From: an uncultured Eubacteriales bacterium
Lineage (GTDB): Bacteria > Bacillota > Clostridia > Oscillospirales > Oscillospiraceae
Assembly (NCBI GenBank): GCA_900553805.1
Contig: USEU01000007.1
Coordinates: 1-46,718, forward strand
Reading direction: 5' to 3'
DNA: 46,718 bases
Shown here: piece by piece, positions 8,454-16,365 of the stretch
How positions within the stretch are numbered: position 1 is the first letter of the stretch
Layout of the letters: each line of letters opens with the position of its first letter
The notes under the pieces: model-generated
Database searches by the model: none
The model's input: only the letters and a program-made list of their open reading frames with translations
Told to the model about the DNA's origin: nothing
Translations under genes and position numbers: made by a program

Positions 8454-8467
8454 TTAGCAATAGCTAA
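8454..8467. promoter_or_regulatory. DtxR-like operator upstream of feoAB
   Basis: TTAGCAATAGCTAA, a TTAG-N6-CTAA dyad 15 bp upstream of the feo -35. It shares the layout TTAGCA..TAG..CTAA with the site in the methyltransferase promoter at 424-437. I infer binding by an iron-responsive regulator. Confidence 0.5.
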
Positions 8468-8482
8468 TTGCACACTTTCCTG

Positions 8483-8511
8483 TTGCGAAAATGAGATCTG
8501 TGCTTTATAAT
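8483..8511 (+). promoter_or_regulatory. feoAB promoter
   Basis: TTGCGA (8483-8488), 17-bp spacer, TATAAT (8506-8511), 28 bp before the feoA ATG. Confidence 0.7.
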
Positions 8512-8539
8512 GGCTCCAGAAAGAGAAGGAGCGTTGCTT

Positions 8540-8770
8540 ATGACCATTGACGATTTGAAGGTTGGCCAGTCCGGCACCATTGCCCAGGTGGGCGGCGAGG
8601 GAGCACTGCGGCTTCGGTTCCTGGATATGGGGCTGATTCCCGGCACCAAAGTGACGCTGCGCAAGGTCGCGCCCATGGGCGACCCCATCCAGATTCAGGT
8701 GCGGGGGTATGAACTGACCATCCGCCGGGAGGATGCGGCCAGGATCACCCTGAAGGAGGAGCAGGTATGA
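8540..8770 (+). CDS. feoA: ferrous iron transport protein FeoA
   Basis: The 76-residue SH3-like small protein includes the typical GTIAQVGGEGALRLRFLDMGLIPGTKVTLRKVAPMGDPI-type core (G-x-L-x-x-R-x-x-D-M-G-x-x-P-G). The start MTIDDLKVGQ is chosen at 8540 because AGAAGGAG lies 9 bases upstream; an upstream in-frame ATG at 8510 lies inside the promoter -10. FeoA assists FeoB-mediated Fe(II) import. Its stop overlaps the feoB start by 4 bases, so the two are translationally coupled. Confidence 0.93.
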   Translation: MTIDDLKVGQSGTIAQVGGEGALRLRFLDMGLIPGTKVTLRKVAPMGDPIQIQVRGYELTIRREDAARITLKEEQV

Positions 8771-10770
8771 TTTTTGCACTGGCGGGAAACCAGAACTGCG
8801 GAAAGACCACTCTGTTCAATGCCCTCACCGGGGCAAATCAGCATGTGGGCAATTTTCCCGGCGTCACCGTGGACCAGAAGGTGGGCACCATCCGGGGGAC
8901 GGCGCATCAGGTGGTGGATCTGCCGGGTATCTATTCCATCCGGCCCTACACCCAGGAGGAGATCGTCACCCGGGATTTCATTCTGAAATCCAACCCCGAC
9001 GCCATTCTGAACATTGTGGACGCCACCAACATTGAGCGCAATCTCTACCTGACCCTGCAACTGCTGACCCTGAGGGTGCCCACCGTGATCGCCCTGAACA
9101 TGATGGATGAGCTGACCGGCAACGGCGGCAGCATCGATGTGCAGAAGCTGAGCGACGCTCTGGGCGTCCCGGTGGTGCCCATCAGCGCGGCGAAGAATGA
9201 GGGCATCTCCGAGCTGGTGGATATTCTGCTGAACACCGCTGAAAACCGGGTGCTCCCCAGGGTGCAGGATTTTTGCCCGGACGGCCCGGTGCACCGCTGC
9301 ATCCATGCCGTGTGCCACATCATCGAGGATCATGCCCAGCGGGCGCGGCTGTCCCGCCGCTTTGCCGCGACCAAACTGATCGAGGGGGAGCAGGACTTTT
9401 ATGAGCTGCTCCAGCTGAACCAGAACGAAAAGGAGCTGATCGAGCACTCCATCATCGAGATGGAGTCCGATACCGGCCTGGATCGCAACGCGGCCCTGGC
9501 AGATATGCGCTACAACTTTATTGAGGGAGTCTGCGGCACCTGCGTGACCAAGGCATCCGAAAGCAGGGAGCACCGCCGCAGTGTGAAAATCGACCGGGTG
9601 CTGACCAACCGCTATCTGGCGCTGCCTTTGTTTGCCGCCATCATGGGGCTGGTATTCTACCTGACCTTCAATGTGATCGGCGCTTTTTTATCGGATGTGA
9701 TGGCCTACGCAGTGGACGGCCTGACCATGCTGGCCGACCGGGGCCTGACCAGCTACGGCATCAATCCCGTGGTGCACAGCCTGATCATCGACGGTATCTT
9801 TGCGGGGGTGGGCAGCGTACTAAGCTTTTTGCCCATCATTGTCACCCTGTTCTTCTTCCTGTCCATTCTGGAGGATTCCGGCTATATGGCGCGGGTGGCC
9901 TTTGTGATGGACAAGCTCCTGCGGAAGATCGGCCTGTCCGGGCGCAGCTTTGTGCCCATGCTCATCGGCTTCGGCTGCTCGGTGCCGGCCATTATGGCCA
10001 CTCGCACCCTGTCCAGCAACCGGGATCGGAAAATGACCATCTTGCTCACGCCGTTTATGAGCTGCTCCGCCAAGATCCCCATTTATACCCTGTTTGCCGC
10101 CGCCTTTTTCCCCGGTCGGGAGCTGCCGGTGATGATCGCGCTGTACTTTGGCGGTATGGTGGTGGGAATTCTGATGGCCCTGCTGCTCAAGAGCACGCTG
10201 TTCCGGGGCAACCCCGTCCCCTTTGTGATGGAGCTGCCCAACTATCGTTTTCCCTCGGCCAAGAGCGTCCTGCTGCTGATGTGGGAAAAGGCAGAGGACT
10301 TTTTGACCCGCGCCTTTACCGTGATCTTTATGGCCACGGTGATCATCTGGTTCCTGCAAACCTTCGATCTGAAGCTGAATGTGGTGGCCGACAGCACGGA
10401 CAGCATCCTGGCCAGGCTGGGGCAGCTGGTCTCGCCGGTGTTTGCCCCGCTGGGCTTTGGGGACTGGCGGATGGTGACGGCGCTGGTCTCCGGCTTTACA
10501 GCCAAGGAGGCGGTGGTCAGCACCTTTGGGGTGATTCTGGGCGTCAGCACCGAGCAGCTCCAGCAGGCGCTGCACATGCTGTTTGACGCCCGCTCTGCCG
10601 CCAGCTTTCTGACGTTCTGCCTGCTTTATACCCCCTGCGTGGCGGCGGTCGCCACCATCAAGCGGGAGCTTGGCTCCCGGGCAAAGACGGTGGCGGTGGT
10701 GATCGCCCAGTGCGCGGTCGCCTGGCTGGCGGCCTTCCTGGTATATCAGATCGGCGGGTGGCTGGTATGA
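8767..10770 (+). CDS. feoB: ferrous iron transporter FeoB (GTPase plus permease)
   Basis: The 667-residue protein has an N-terminal G domain: G1 GNQNCGKT at 7-14, G3 DLPG near 52-55, G4 NMMD near 111-114. A helical spacer follows, then a polytopic permease with two Gate motifs (SFLPIIVTLFFFLSILEDSGYMAR; VPMLIGFGCSVPAIMATR; later TLLYTPCVAAVATIKRE-like). It imports Fe(II) across the cytoplasmic membrane. Length is normal for the shorter Firmicutes type. It overlaps feoA and the downstream mini-protein by 4 bases each. Confidence 0.95.
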   Translation: MIFALAGNQNCGKTTLFNALTGANQHVGNFPGVTVDQKVGTIRGTAHQVVDLPGIYSIRPYTQEEIVTRDFILKSNPDAILNIVDATNIERNLYLTLQLLTLRVPTVIALNMMDELTGNGGSIDVQKLSDALGVPVVPISAAKNEGISELVDILLNTAENRVLPRVQDFCPDGPVHRCIHAVCHIIEDHAQRARLSRRFAATKLIEGEQDFYELLQLNQNEKELIEHSIIEMESDTGLDRNAALADMRYNFIEGVCGTCVTKASESREHRRSVKIDRVLTNRYLALPLFAAIMGLVFYLTFNVIGAFLSDVMAYAVDGLTMLADRGLTSYGINPVVHSLIIDGIFAGVGSVLSFLPIIVTLFFFLSILEDSGYMARVAFVMDKLLRKIGLSGRSFVPMLIGFGCSVPAIMATRTLSSNRDRKMTILLTPFMSCSAKIPIYTLFAAAFFPGRELPVMIALYFGGMVVGILMALLLKSTLFRGNPVPFVMELPNYRFPSAKSVLLLMWEKAEDFLTRAFTVIFMATVIIWFLQTFDLKLNVVADSTDSILARLGQLVSPVFAPLGFGDWRMVTALVSGFTAKEAVVSTFGVILGVSTEQLQQALHMLFDARSAASFLTFCLLYTPCVAAVATIKRELGSRAKTVAVVIAQCAVAWLAAFLVYQIGGWLV

Positions 10771-10886
10771 GCCCTGCGGACTATGCGCTGCTTGCGCCCA
10801 TCGCCGGGTATTTCCTGTGGCTGCTTTTTCGCCCGAGAAAGAAAAAATGCCGCGGCTGCTGTGAAAGCTGCCGCGGGTGCAAATGA
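10767..10886 (+). CDS. FeoB-associated Cys-rich mini-protein
   Basis: 39 residues: a short hydrophobic N-terminal helix (about residues 7-21, ALLAPIAGYFLWLLF), a basic stretch RPRKKK, and a CRGCCESCRGC tail (C28, C31, C32, C35, C38). Small one-helix proteins with a Cys-rich cytoplasmic tail are a recurrent third gene of Firmicutes feo operons. The ATG overlaps the feoB stop (ATGA), which supports it as a real gene despite its size. Role: probably metal sensing or an FeoB accessory; this is inference. Confidence 0.85.
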   Translation: MSPADYALLAPIAGYFLWLLFRPRKKKCRGCCESCRGCK

Positions 10887-10906
10887 GTGAATAATGAGTA
10901 ACGAGC

Positions 10907-10938
10907 GCAGCTGCCGGCCAGAACCGGCAGCTGCATTT
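10907..10938 (+). terminator. feo operon terminator
   Basis: Stem GCAGCTGCCGG / CCGGCAGCTGC (10907-10917 with 10924-10934) followed by ATTTTC. Confidence 0.8.
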
Positions 10939-10969
10939 TCCGGGTGCGCGTCGCGCCGTCAGGGATGCT

Positions 10970-11172
10970 TTATTTTGCCTTTCCCTGGGCGGCGATGAGA
11001 ATGTGCTTCCCGGCCTCCATCTGCGGCGCAATGGTCTGCTGGAAGTAGGGGATCACCCGGGCGATGGTGTCCTTCAGGCTTTCTGTCAGCGGCAGCTCCT
11101 GGACGGGCACATCGGCGTAAAGGGGCTGCCGGGCCGGGCTGCGGTCATCTTTCCGCTGCTTCCAGAATTTGC
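10970..11172 (-). pseudogene. gpmA: remnant of 2,3-BPG-dependent phosphoglycerate mutase
   Basis: Minus-strand translation from about 11166 gives DDRSPARQPLYADV, then LPLTESLKDTIARVIPYFQ, then TIAPQMEAGKHILIAA. This is the family-specific C-terminal part of GpmA (E-L-P-L-T-E-S-L and I-A-P-x-x-x-x-G-K-x-x-x-I-A-A). The family's catalytic HGNSLRAL that should follow is replaced by QGKAK and a stop at 10970-10972. The N-terminal two-thirds is absent, and there is no start or ribosome site. A small promoter at 11176 begins where the remnant breaks off. Confidence 0.75.
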
Positions 11173-11175
11173 GGG

Positions 11176-11204
11176 TTGCAAAATGGGAACAAATCGATTA
11201 CAAT
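11176..11204 (+). promoter_or_regulatory. promoter of the 20-residue peptide gene
   Basis: TTGCAA (11176-11181), 17-bp spacer, TACAAT (11199-11204), about 45 bp before the peptide ATG. Confidence 0.6.
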
Positions 11205-11249
11205 GCTCCTGTCCTCGAGAGACATATACCTACCAAGGAGGAAAAAACC

Positions 11250-11312
11250 ATGCGTTTTAATTTCTGCAACATCTGGCAGCTTCTGTGCCAGCTTGGCGGC
11301 TTCGGCTGCTAA
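11250..11312 (+). CDS. 20-residue peptide with three cysteines at 7-residue spacing
   Basis: A promoter, an ideal ribosome site (AAGGAGG, 8 bases before ATG), a 20-codon frame with TAA, and a strong terminator at 11366 make a complete small transcription unit of about 180 nt. The peptide begins MRFNFC and ends GGFGC. Its cysteines are at 6, 13 and 20, exactly heptad spaced. It is hydrophobic, with Trp9 and several Leu and Phe, and has no obvious signal or leader/core cleavage motif. I do not recognise a family. Possibilities are a secreted or signalling peptide, a small membrane-acting peptide, a metal-binding microprotein, or a leader peptide of an attenuated transcript. No radical SAM or other modification gene is adjacent. 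Confidence 0.55.
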   Translation: MRFNFCNIWQLLCQLGGFGC

Positions 11313-11365
11313 GGAACCCCTGACCGCTCAGTCAGAGCCTTTGCGGCAAACCAACTGAAAATGCT

Positions 11366-11394
11366 GCGCCCTGGGAAACCGGGGCGCTTTTTTT
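11366..11394 (+). terminator. terminator of the peptide transcript
   Basis: GCGCCCTGG stem with CCGGGGCGC, 3-4 base loop, then seven T. Confidence 0.85.
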
Positions 11395-11633
11395 GCGCAT
11401 CTGGGAGACCTTAAAAACTTTTGCGTAAAAAGTAGAAAAGAAATAATTGGACATTACCGGCATTTATGATAGATTAGTTAAAAAGGAAGGGATATCCATT
11501 TCCCTCTGTTGAGGCTTCCCAGGATATCGCCGCAGTGCCATGGTATATTTTTGCGGGATCGGTGCATTTGCCCGGCGGAAAAGCGCTGCACGCCGCTTTT
11601 CCCGCCGCAGGCAAACGGAAAGCAAGGAAGAAT

Positions 11634-12086
11634 ATGACCATCGAACAATGCTATCAGCAGCTCCACCTGGAGCTGACGGAGAGCGCCTATACCGAAAACC
11701 CCGGCCAGATCATCACCATGGTGGACGAACTGCGCCGCCGGGGCTTTGTGATCGAAATGGATGATTTCGGCAGCGGCTATTCCTCGCTGAACATGCTCAG
11801 CCAGGTGCGCTTTGATATTCTGAAGCTGGATATGCAGTTCATCCAGACCGAGACGGCCAAGCCCGGCGAAATGAGCCTGATGCGTTTTGTGGTGAAGCTG
11901 GCCAAATGGATGAACCTGAGCACCGTGGCGGAGGGTGTGGAACCCAAGGCACAGGTGGAACGCCTGCGGGAGGTGGGCTGCGACTACGCCCAGGGCTATT
12001 TCTTCTCCCGTCCTCTGCCTGTTGAGAAGTTCGAGGCACTGATGAAGCAGGAGCTTGCGGGCGGAAAAACAGAACATACCCATTGA
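11634..12086 (+). pseudogene. C-terminal half of an EAL (c-di-GMP phosphodiesterase) domain
   Basis: From the ATG at 11634 (AAGGAAG upstream) the 150-residue product begins MTIEQCYQQLHLELTES. It keeps the later EAL-domain motifs: ELTES, DDFGSGYSSLNMLSQVRFD, KLD, AEGVE and LREVGCDYAQGYFFSRP. The defining EAL motif, the first metal ligand (Asn) and any GGDEF or sensor part are missing. The frame opens further upstream to about 11535, but that part (AGSVHLPGGKALHAAFP) does not look like EAL sequence. Such a half barrel is not expected to be active. I call it a 5'-truncated gene, though an expressed partial domain cannot be excluded. Confidence 0.65.
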
Positions 12087-12144
12087 TAATACATAGCTTG
12101 AGCGCCGGAGGGATGGAAGCCCTCCGGCGCTTTGCTGTGGTTGA

Positions 12145-13323
12145 TTACTGTTCCTGGGGAGTGCAGGTGTCCCGGCGGTCGATGCGCAGGGTCAGGGGCA
12201 GATGGCAGCCGCGTGCGTGCAGCGCCGCGGTGAGCCGCTCGGTCAGCTCCGCGTCGGATTCCGGCAGGGAGTAGGGGACTGCCAGATCGAAGGCCAGCCG
12301 CTGTGTGCCCTGGTAATCCGAGATCCGCAGGTCATGGATGGTAGCGCTGGGGACGATGCTCTCGGCGCATTCCTTCGCCAGACGGCGGTAGCCGTCCCAT
12401 TCTCCGTCCTCGGGAATGGGATCGTAGTGGATGACCAGATGGATGCCCAGCTGCTTCATGGCCTCCTGTTCGATGTGATCCAGCTGGTCGTGGGCGTCCA
12501 GGGGCGGCTCGCTGGCATCCATCTCCGCGTGGACGGTGGCGAATACGTGGCCGGGACCGTAGTCATGGATCAGCAGATCGTGGATGCCCAGGATCCGATG
12601 GTGGGCCAGGATCAGGTCCGTCAGCGCCTTTACCGTCCGCTCATCCGCCTGCATGCCGATGAGGGGGGATGCGGTATCCCGGGCAAGGCGGATGCCCGAC
12701 CAGAGAATGAAGGCGGCCACACCCAGACCGACGAAGCCGTCCAACCGGATCCCCAGCAGCCCGTCGGCAAGGGTGCTCAGCAGCACGGCGGCGGTGGCGA
12801 TGATATCGTTGCGGCTGTCCTGCGCGGCAGCCTCCAGAGTGGCGGAGCGGATCATCCGGCTCAGGCGGCGGTCAAACACCGCCATCCACAGCTTCAGGAC
12901 GATGGAAAACAGCAAAATGGCAATGCTCAGAGCGCTGAAGGGCACCGCCTGGGGGGCCAGGATCTTCTTGAAGGAGGATTTGCCCAGCTCCACCCCGGCC
13001 AGCAGCACCAGCGCGGCAATGACCACGCCGGAGATGTATTCGTACCGTCCATGGCCGAAGGGGTGCTCTCCGTCTGCCGGGCGCTGGGCCATGCGGAAGC
13101 CAAGCAGCGTGACCGCCGACGAGGCGCAGTCCGTCAGGTTATTGATGCCGTCGCCGGCCAGAGCCACAGAGCCGGACAGGAGCCCCACAGCGATCTTCAG
13201 GCAGGCCAGCAGCAGGTTGCACGCGATCCCGACGCGCCCGGCCAGCTTGCCCACGGCAGCGTGGACGGCGGGGGAGCGCTCCGCGGCATTGGGAACAAAC
13301 AGGCGCAATAGTAAATTTGTCAT
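12145..13323 (-). CDS. cation diffusion facilitator (CDF) metal exporter
   Basis: The 392-residue inner-membrane metal/proton antiporter starts at 13323 with GGAGG 7 bases upstream. It has six predicted TM helices in the first ~230 residues with the family's metal site residues (GDGINNLTDCASS; H-x-x-D type HPFGHGRYEYISG; later LEAAAQDSRNDI). A cytoplasmic C-terminal domain (HAEMDASEPPLDAHDQLDHIE) follows, with an additional C-terminal extension of about 90 residues of similar ferredoxin-like pattern. It is preceded by a NiCo-type riboswitch with terminator, so expression should be switched on by excess transition metal. Probable exported ions are Co/Ni/Fe/Zn; the exact ion is not readable. 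Confidence 0.9.
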   Translation of the reverse strand: MTNLLLRLFVPNAAERSPAVHAAVGKLAGRVGIACNLLLACLKIAVGLLSGSVALAGDGINNLTDCASSAVTLLGFRMAQRPADGEHPFGHGRYEYISGVVIAALVLLAGVELGKSSFKKILAPQAVPFSALSIAILLFSIVLKLWMAVFDRRLSRMIRSATLEAAAQDSRNDIIATAAVLLSTLADGLLGIRLDGFVGLGVAAFILWSGIRLARDTASPLIGMQADERTVKALTDLILAHHRILGIHDLLIHDYGPGHVFATVHAEMDASEPPLDAHDQLDHIEQEAMKQLGIHLVIHYDPIPEDGEWDGYRRLAKECAESIVPSATIHDLRISDYQGTQRLAFDLAVPYSLPESDAELTERLTAALHARGCHLPLTLRIDRRDTCTPQEQ

Positions 13324-13357
13324 GGGAGACCTCCGTTTGGTGGCCGCCTCGGGGTAT

Positions 13358-13446
13358 AAAAAAACCCCGGGCAGCAGGAAATTGACTGTCCCGTGGTAAA
13401 CCACTGTCACATCTGTGACCCGACCGGGAAAACCGATCTGCTCAGT
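13358..13446 (-). ncRNA. NiCo (czcD) riboswitch with intrinsic terminator
   Basis: On the minus strand the 5' UTR of the CDF gene contains ACTGAGCAG (from 13446), a stem ATCGG/CCGGT, then CGGG, then a short stem TCAC/GTGA, CAG, a stem TGG/CCA, and finally CGGGACAGT ending at 13385. The outer ACTG pairs with CAGT. This is the four-way-junction order and junction sequence pattern (GAGCAG, CGGG, GGGACAG) of czcD-motif riboswitches. The 3' part CGGGACAG can alternatively pair with CTGCCCG (near 13372-13366), which is followed by a run of seven T (13364-13358): a terminator mutually exclusive with the aptamer. The family is known to sense Co/Ni and has also been reported to respond to Fe(II). Confidence 0.85.
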
Positions 13447-13468
13447 TTTGATTTGTAAATTGGAAAAA

Positions 13469-13497
13469 ATTATAGCAGCAAAAAGAACCCCTGTCAA
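13469..13497 (-). promoter_or_regulatory. promoter of the riboswitch-CDF transcript
   Basis: Consensus TTGACA (13497-13492), 17-bp spacer, consensus TATAAT (13474-13469) on the minus strand. Confidence 0.9.
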
Positions 13498-13518
13498 GGG
13501 AATTTTGTCCCTTCCTGG

Positions 13519-13723
13519 CTCCCCTGAAAGGGGAGCTGGCAGCCCGCAAGGGCTGACTGAGGGGTTGCGGCAGGAACCTGCGGCATTATAAAATCCAAGG
13601 CGAATCCGTAACATGTTCGTTTCAAATTGTACGAATTCGCCCAAGACTACCGAAATGGTATTCTGCGTACCGCGGCTGACCCCTCCGGCGCGCCATGCGC
13701 GCCACCTCCCCTTTCAGGGGAGG
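13519..13723. repeat. ~205-bp MITE-like element with hairpin ends
   Basis: The left end contains CTCCCCTGAAAGGGGAG followed by CTGGC...GAGGGGT. The right end contains the inverted counterpart ACCCCTC...GCCACCTCCCC then TTTCAGGGGAGG. Each end is itself a hairpin and the two ends are inverted copies. The AT-richer middle has no open frame of note. It lies just after the recG stop and may terminate transcription. The type resembles short non-autonomous elements common in gut Clostridia. Confidence 0.7.
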
Positions 13724-13737
13724 TAAGGGGGGCGGGG

Positions 13738-15786
13738 CTAATTCATCGTTCCCTCGGCGCGGGTGAAGAGCTGGGTGACGCGGCGGCGCAGGGCGTTGGC
13801 TTCGGGGGTGTCCTGGGTGCCGCAGCGGTCGATCCATTGGGCGGATGCCTCCTGAGCCTGCTTCAGAAGCCCCAGGTCAAAGCTCAGGTCCGCCATGCGG
13901 AAGGCGGGCAGGCCGGACTGGCGGGAGCCGAAGAAGTCGCCGGGACCCCGCAGGCGCAGGTCCTCCTCGGCAATGCGGAAGCCGTCGGTGGTTTTGCACA
14001 GGGCCTTGAGCCGCTGGATGGTGTCCGGGTTGCGGTTGTGGGTGGTGAGGATGCAGTAGCTCTTGCTGCTGCCCCGGCCCACCCGGCCCCGCAGCTGGTG
14101 CAGCTGGCTCAGGCCGAAGCGGTCGGCGTCCTCAATGACCATCAGCGTGGCATTGGGCACGTCCACCCCCACCTCGATCACCGTGGTGGCCACCAGCACG
14201 TCCGATTCCTGCCGGGCGAAGGCGGCCATGGCGGCCTCCTTTTCCGCGCCCTTCATCTGCCCGTGGAGCAGAGCGATGCGCAGGTCGGGAAACACGGTGC
14301 GCTGCAATGTGTCCGCCCAGGCGGAGGCGGCCTTGATGCCCAGCTCCCCGTTTTCCTCCACCGCCGGGCAGACCACAAAGCACTGGTGTCCCTCGGCCAC
14401 CTGCTTGCGGATGAAGGCATTGATGCGGGGACGGTAGCTTTCGCCCACCAGGAAGGTGTCCACCGTCTGCCGCCCCGGCGGCAGCTCATCCAGAACGGAT
14501 ACCTCCAGGTCGCCGTACATCAGCAGGGCCAGGGTGCGGGGAATGGGCGTGGCGGACATGACCAGCAGGTGCGGGTCGTCCCCCTTGGCACCCAGGCGGC
14601 TGCGCTGTCCCACGCCGAAGCGGTGCTGCTCGTCGGTGATCACCAGTCCCAGATTGTGAAACACGGTGCTCTCGGAGATCAGCGCGTGGGTGCCCACCGC
14701 GATCTGCACGGAGCCGTCCAGCAGGCCGTCGCGTACCGCTTTCTTTTCCTTTGCCGTCATGGAGCCGGTGAGCAGCGCCACGGAGATCCCCATGGGGGCA
14801 AAGAGCCGGGACAGGGAAGCGTAATGCTGCTCGGCCAGGATTTCGGTGGGGGCCATCAGCGCGGTCTGGCAGCCGTTCCTGGCGGCGCAGCAGGCCGCCG
14901 CCGCGGCCACCATGGTCTTGCCGCTGCCCACGTCGCCCTGGACCAGCCGGTTCATGGGCGTGCCCTTCTGGAAATCAGCCAGGATCTCATCAATGGCCCG
15001 CTGCTGCGCCCCCGTCAGAGAGAAGGGCAGCTGGCGGTAAAAGGCGGTCAGATCCGTATCCCGGTAGGGCGGCGTGCGCTTCTGCGCCCGGGCGGCGCGC
15101 ATCAGGCTCAGCCCGGCGGAAAAGACAAAAAACTCCTCAAAGATCATCCGTTTCCTTGCCTGCATGGCCTCGTCCATGTCGGCCGGCTCGTGGATGGCGC
15201 GATAGGCGTCCTCCGCCCCCAGAATGCCGTACTGCTCCCGCACTGCCTGGGGGAGTACCTCCGCCGGCGGGTCGCATACGGCCAGGGCCTGCCGCACGGC
15301 CTTCAGCACCGCCTGATTGGTCAGCCCGGCGGTGAGCGGGTAGATGGGCAGCACCCGCCGGGTGGTGACGGCGGGGGAATCCGGGCTTTCAAACACCGGG
15401 TTCGTCATGCCGTAGCCGGTGAAATCCCCGGTGAGGGTGCCGTAGAAAATGTACTCCCTGCCGTATTCCAGGTTCTCGGCGGCAAAGCGGGAATTGAAGA
15501 AGGTCAGATTCAGCCGCCCGGAGTGGTCGGCCACCGTCACCTTGGTCAGGTCGAGCCCCTGACGGATGTGGTGGGTCCGGGGGGTGCTCATCACCATGGC
15601 CCGGAAGCAGGCGGGCTTGTCCGCTTCCAGCTCACCAAGGGGGATCAGCCGGGTGCGATCCTCGTAGCCCCGGGGAAAATGGCAGATCAGATCCTCCAGC
15701 GTGAAAATGTTCAGCGCCTGAAACAGCTTTGCCTTGGCCGGACCGATGCCCCGCAGCATGGTAATGGGATCGGACAGCTTTGCCAT
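13738..15786 (-). CDS. recG: ATP-dependent DNA helicase RecG
   Basis: The 682-residue helicase remodels stalled replication forks and Holliday junctions. Its N-terminal wedge/OB domain begins LSDPITMLRGIGPAKAKLF. Walker A is QGDVGSGKTMVAAAAA; the DEAD-box equivalent is ITDEQHRFGV, then SATPIPRTLAL. Motif VI is QLRGRVGRGSSKSYC. The RecG-specific C-terminal region (LRLRGPGDFFGSRQSGLPAFRMADL) is present. RBS AGAGGTGA precedes the ATG. Normal length; 27 bp downstream of the GNAT gene. Confidence 0.96.
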   Translation of the reverse strand: MAKLSDPITMLRGIGPAKAKLFQALNIFTLEDLICHFPRGYEDRTRLIPLGELEADKPACFRAMVMSTPRTHHIRQGLDLTKVTVADHSGRLNLTFFNSRFAAENLEYGREYIFYGTLTGDFTGYGMTNPVFESPDSPAVTTRRVLPIYPLTAGLTNQAVLKAVRQALAVCDPPAEVLPQAVREQYGILGAEDAYRAIHEPADMDEAMQARKRMIFEEFFVFSAGLSLMRAARAQKRTPPYRDTDLTAFYRQLPFSLTGAQQRAIDEILADFQKGTPMNRLVQGDVGSGKTMVAAAAACCAARNGCQTALMAPTEILAEQHYASLSRLFAPMGISVALLTGSMTAKEKKAVRDGLLDGSVQIAVGTHALISESTVFHNLGLVITDEQHRFGVGQRSRLGAKGDDPHLLVMSATPIPRTLALLMYGDLEVSVLDELPPGRQTVDTFLVGESYRPRINAFIRKQVAEGHQCFVVCPAVEENGELGIKAASAWADTLQRTVFPDLRIALLHGQMKGAEKEAAMAAFARQESDVLVATTVIEVGVDVPNATLMVIEDADRFGLSQLHQLRGRVGRGSSKSYCILTTHNRNPDTIQRLKALCKTTDGFRIAEEDLRLRGPGDFFGSRQSGLPAFRMADLSFDLGLLKQAQEASAQWIDRCGTQDTPEANALRRRVTQLFTRAEGTMN

Positions 15787-15813
15787 AACTTCACCTCTTT
15801 TGATCGATGTTCC

Positions 15814-16281
15814 CTAGGCGGAGGGGATCTCCTTGGCGTAAATGCGGGCAGGAACGCCGCTTTTATTAGGCATTTCCCCGATGAACTTGCAGCCGTATTT
15901 TTCGTACAGCCCCTTCTCACCTGTTGAAATATACACTTTGGAGACGTGCTCCTGCCTTGCGAGGCGCGTCACCTCATCAAACAGCAACTGCATGTACCGA
16001 TGTCCCCGATACTGGGGAAAGGTATAGACAAATCCCATCCAGGGCTTCAGATCGGAGGGAATATCGTCCCTTTCTACATAGGTGCAAAAGGAGATCAGCC
16101 GGTCTCCCTGGGTCAGCAGCAGCACCCTTGCCCCTGCGCCGCAGGCATCAAAAAAGGTGCCGTCGCGCAAAAGCGTGTATAGAAGCGCGCCCCCGCGCCA
16201 GTCGGATTTTCCTATTTCCGCCAGCCAATGCGTCTGGCGGCCGCTTTCGTAAAAGCTGATCACGTTCATTTCCGATTCCAC
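15814..16281 (-). CDS. GNAT family N-acetyltransferase
   Basis: The 155-residue single-domain acyltransferase uses acetyl-CoA; its pyrophosphate-binding P-loop is represented by TFPQYRGHRYMQLLFDEV (about residues 88-105). A later YEKYGCKFIGE segment gives the C-terminal strand. The start is set at GTG 16281 because GGAGG lies 7 bases upstream; the ATG at 16269 is farther away. The substrate is unknown. The gene lies between rpsT and recG on the same strand. Confidence 0.8.
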   Translation of the reverse strand: MESEMNVISFYESGRQTHWLAEIGKSDWRGGALLYTLLRDGTFFDACGAGARVLLLTQGDRLISFCTYVERDDIPSDLKPWMGFVYTFPQYRGHRYMQLLFDEVTRLARQEHVSKVYISTGEKGLYEKYGCKFIGEMPNKSGVPARIYAKEIPSA

Positions 16282-16317
16282 TGGTTACCTCCGTTTTGCG
16301 CAAAGCGCCGTATAATG

Positions 16318-16350
16318 AAAAAACTCCCTCCAAGCCAGGCTCGGAAGGAG
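16318..16350 (-). terminator. rpsT terminator
   Basis: Minus-strand stem TCTCCTTCCGAGCCT with GGCTTGGAGGGAG followed by TTTTTT, right after rpsT. Confidence 0.8.
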
Positions 16351-16365
16351 ATATTTTCAGAGAAA

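Noticed and set aside
13627..15927. 766-codon open frame on the plus strand opposite recG
   Set aside because: Mirror of recG in GC-rich sequence; product is Gly/His/Ala/Gln-rich with no motif and no ribosome site, while recG is unmistakable.
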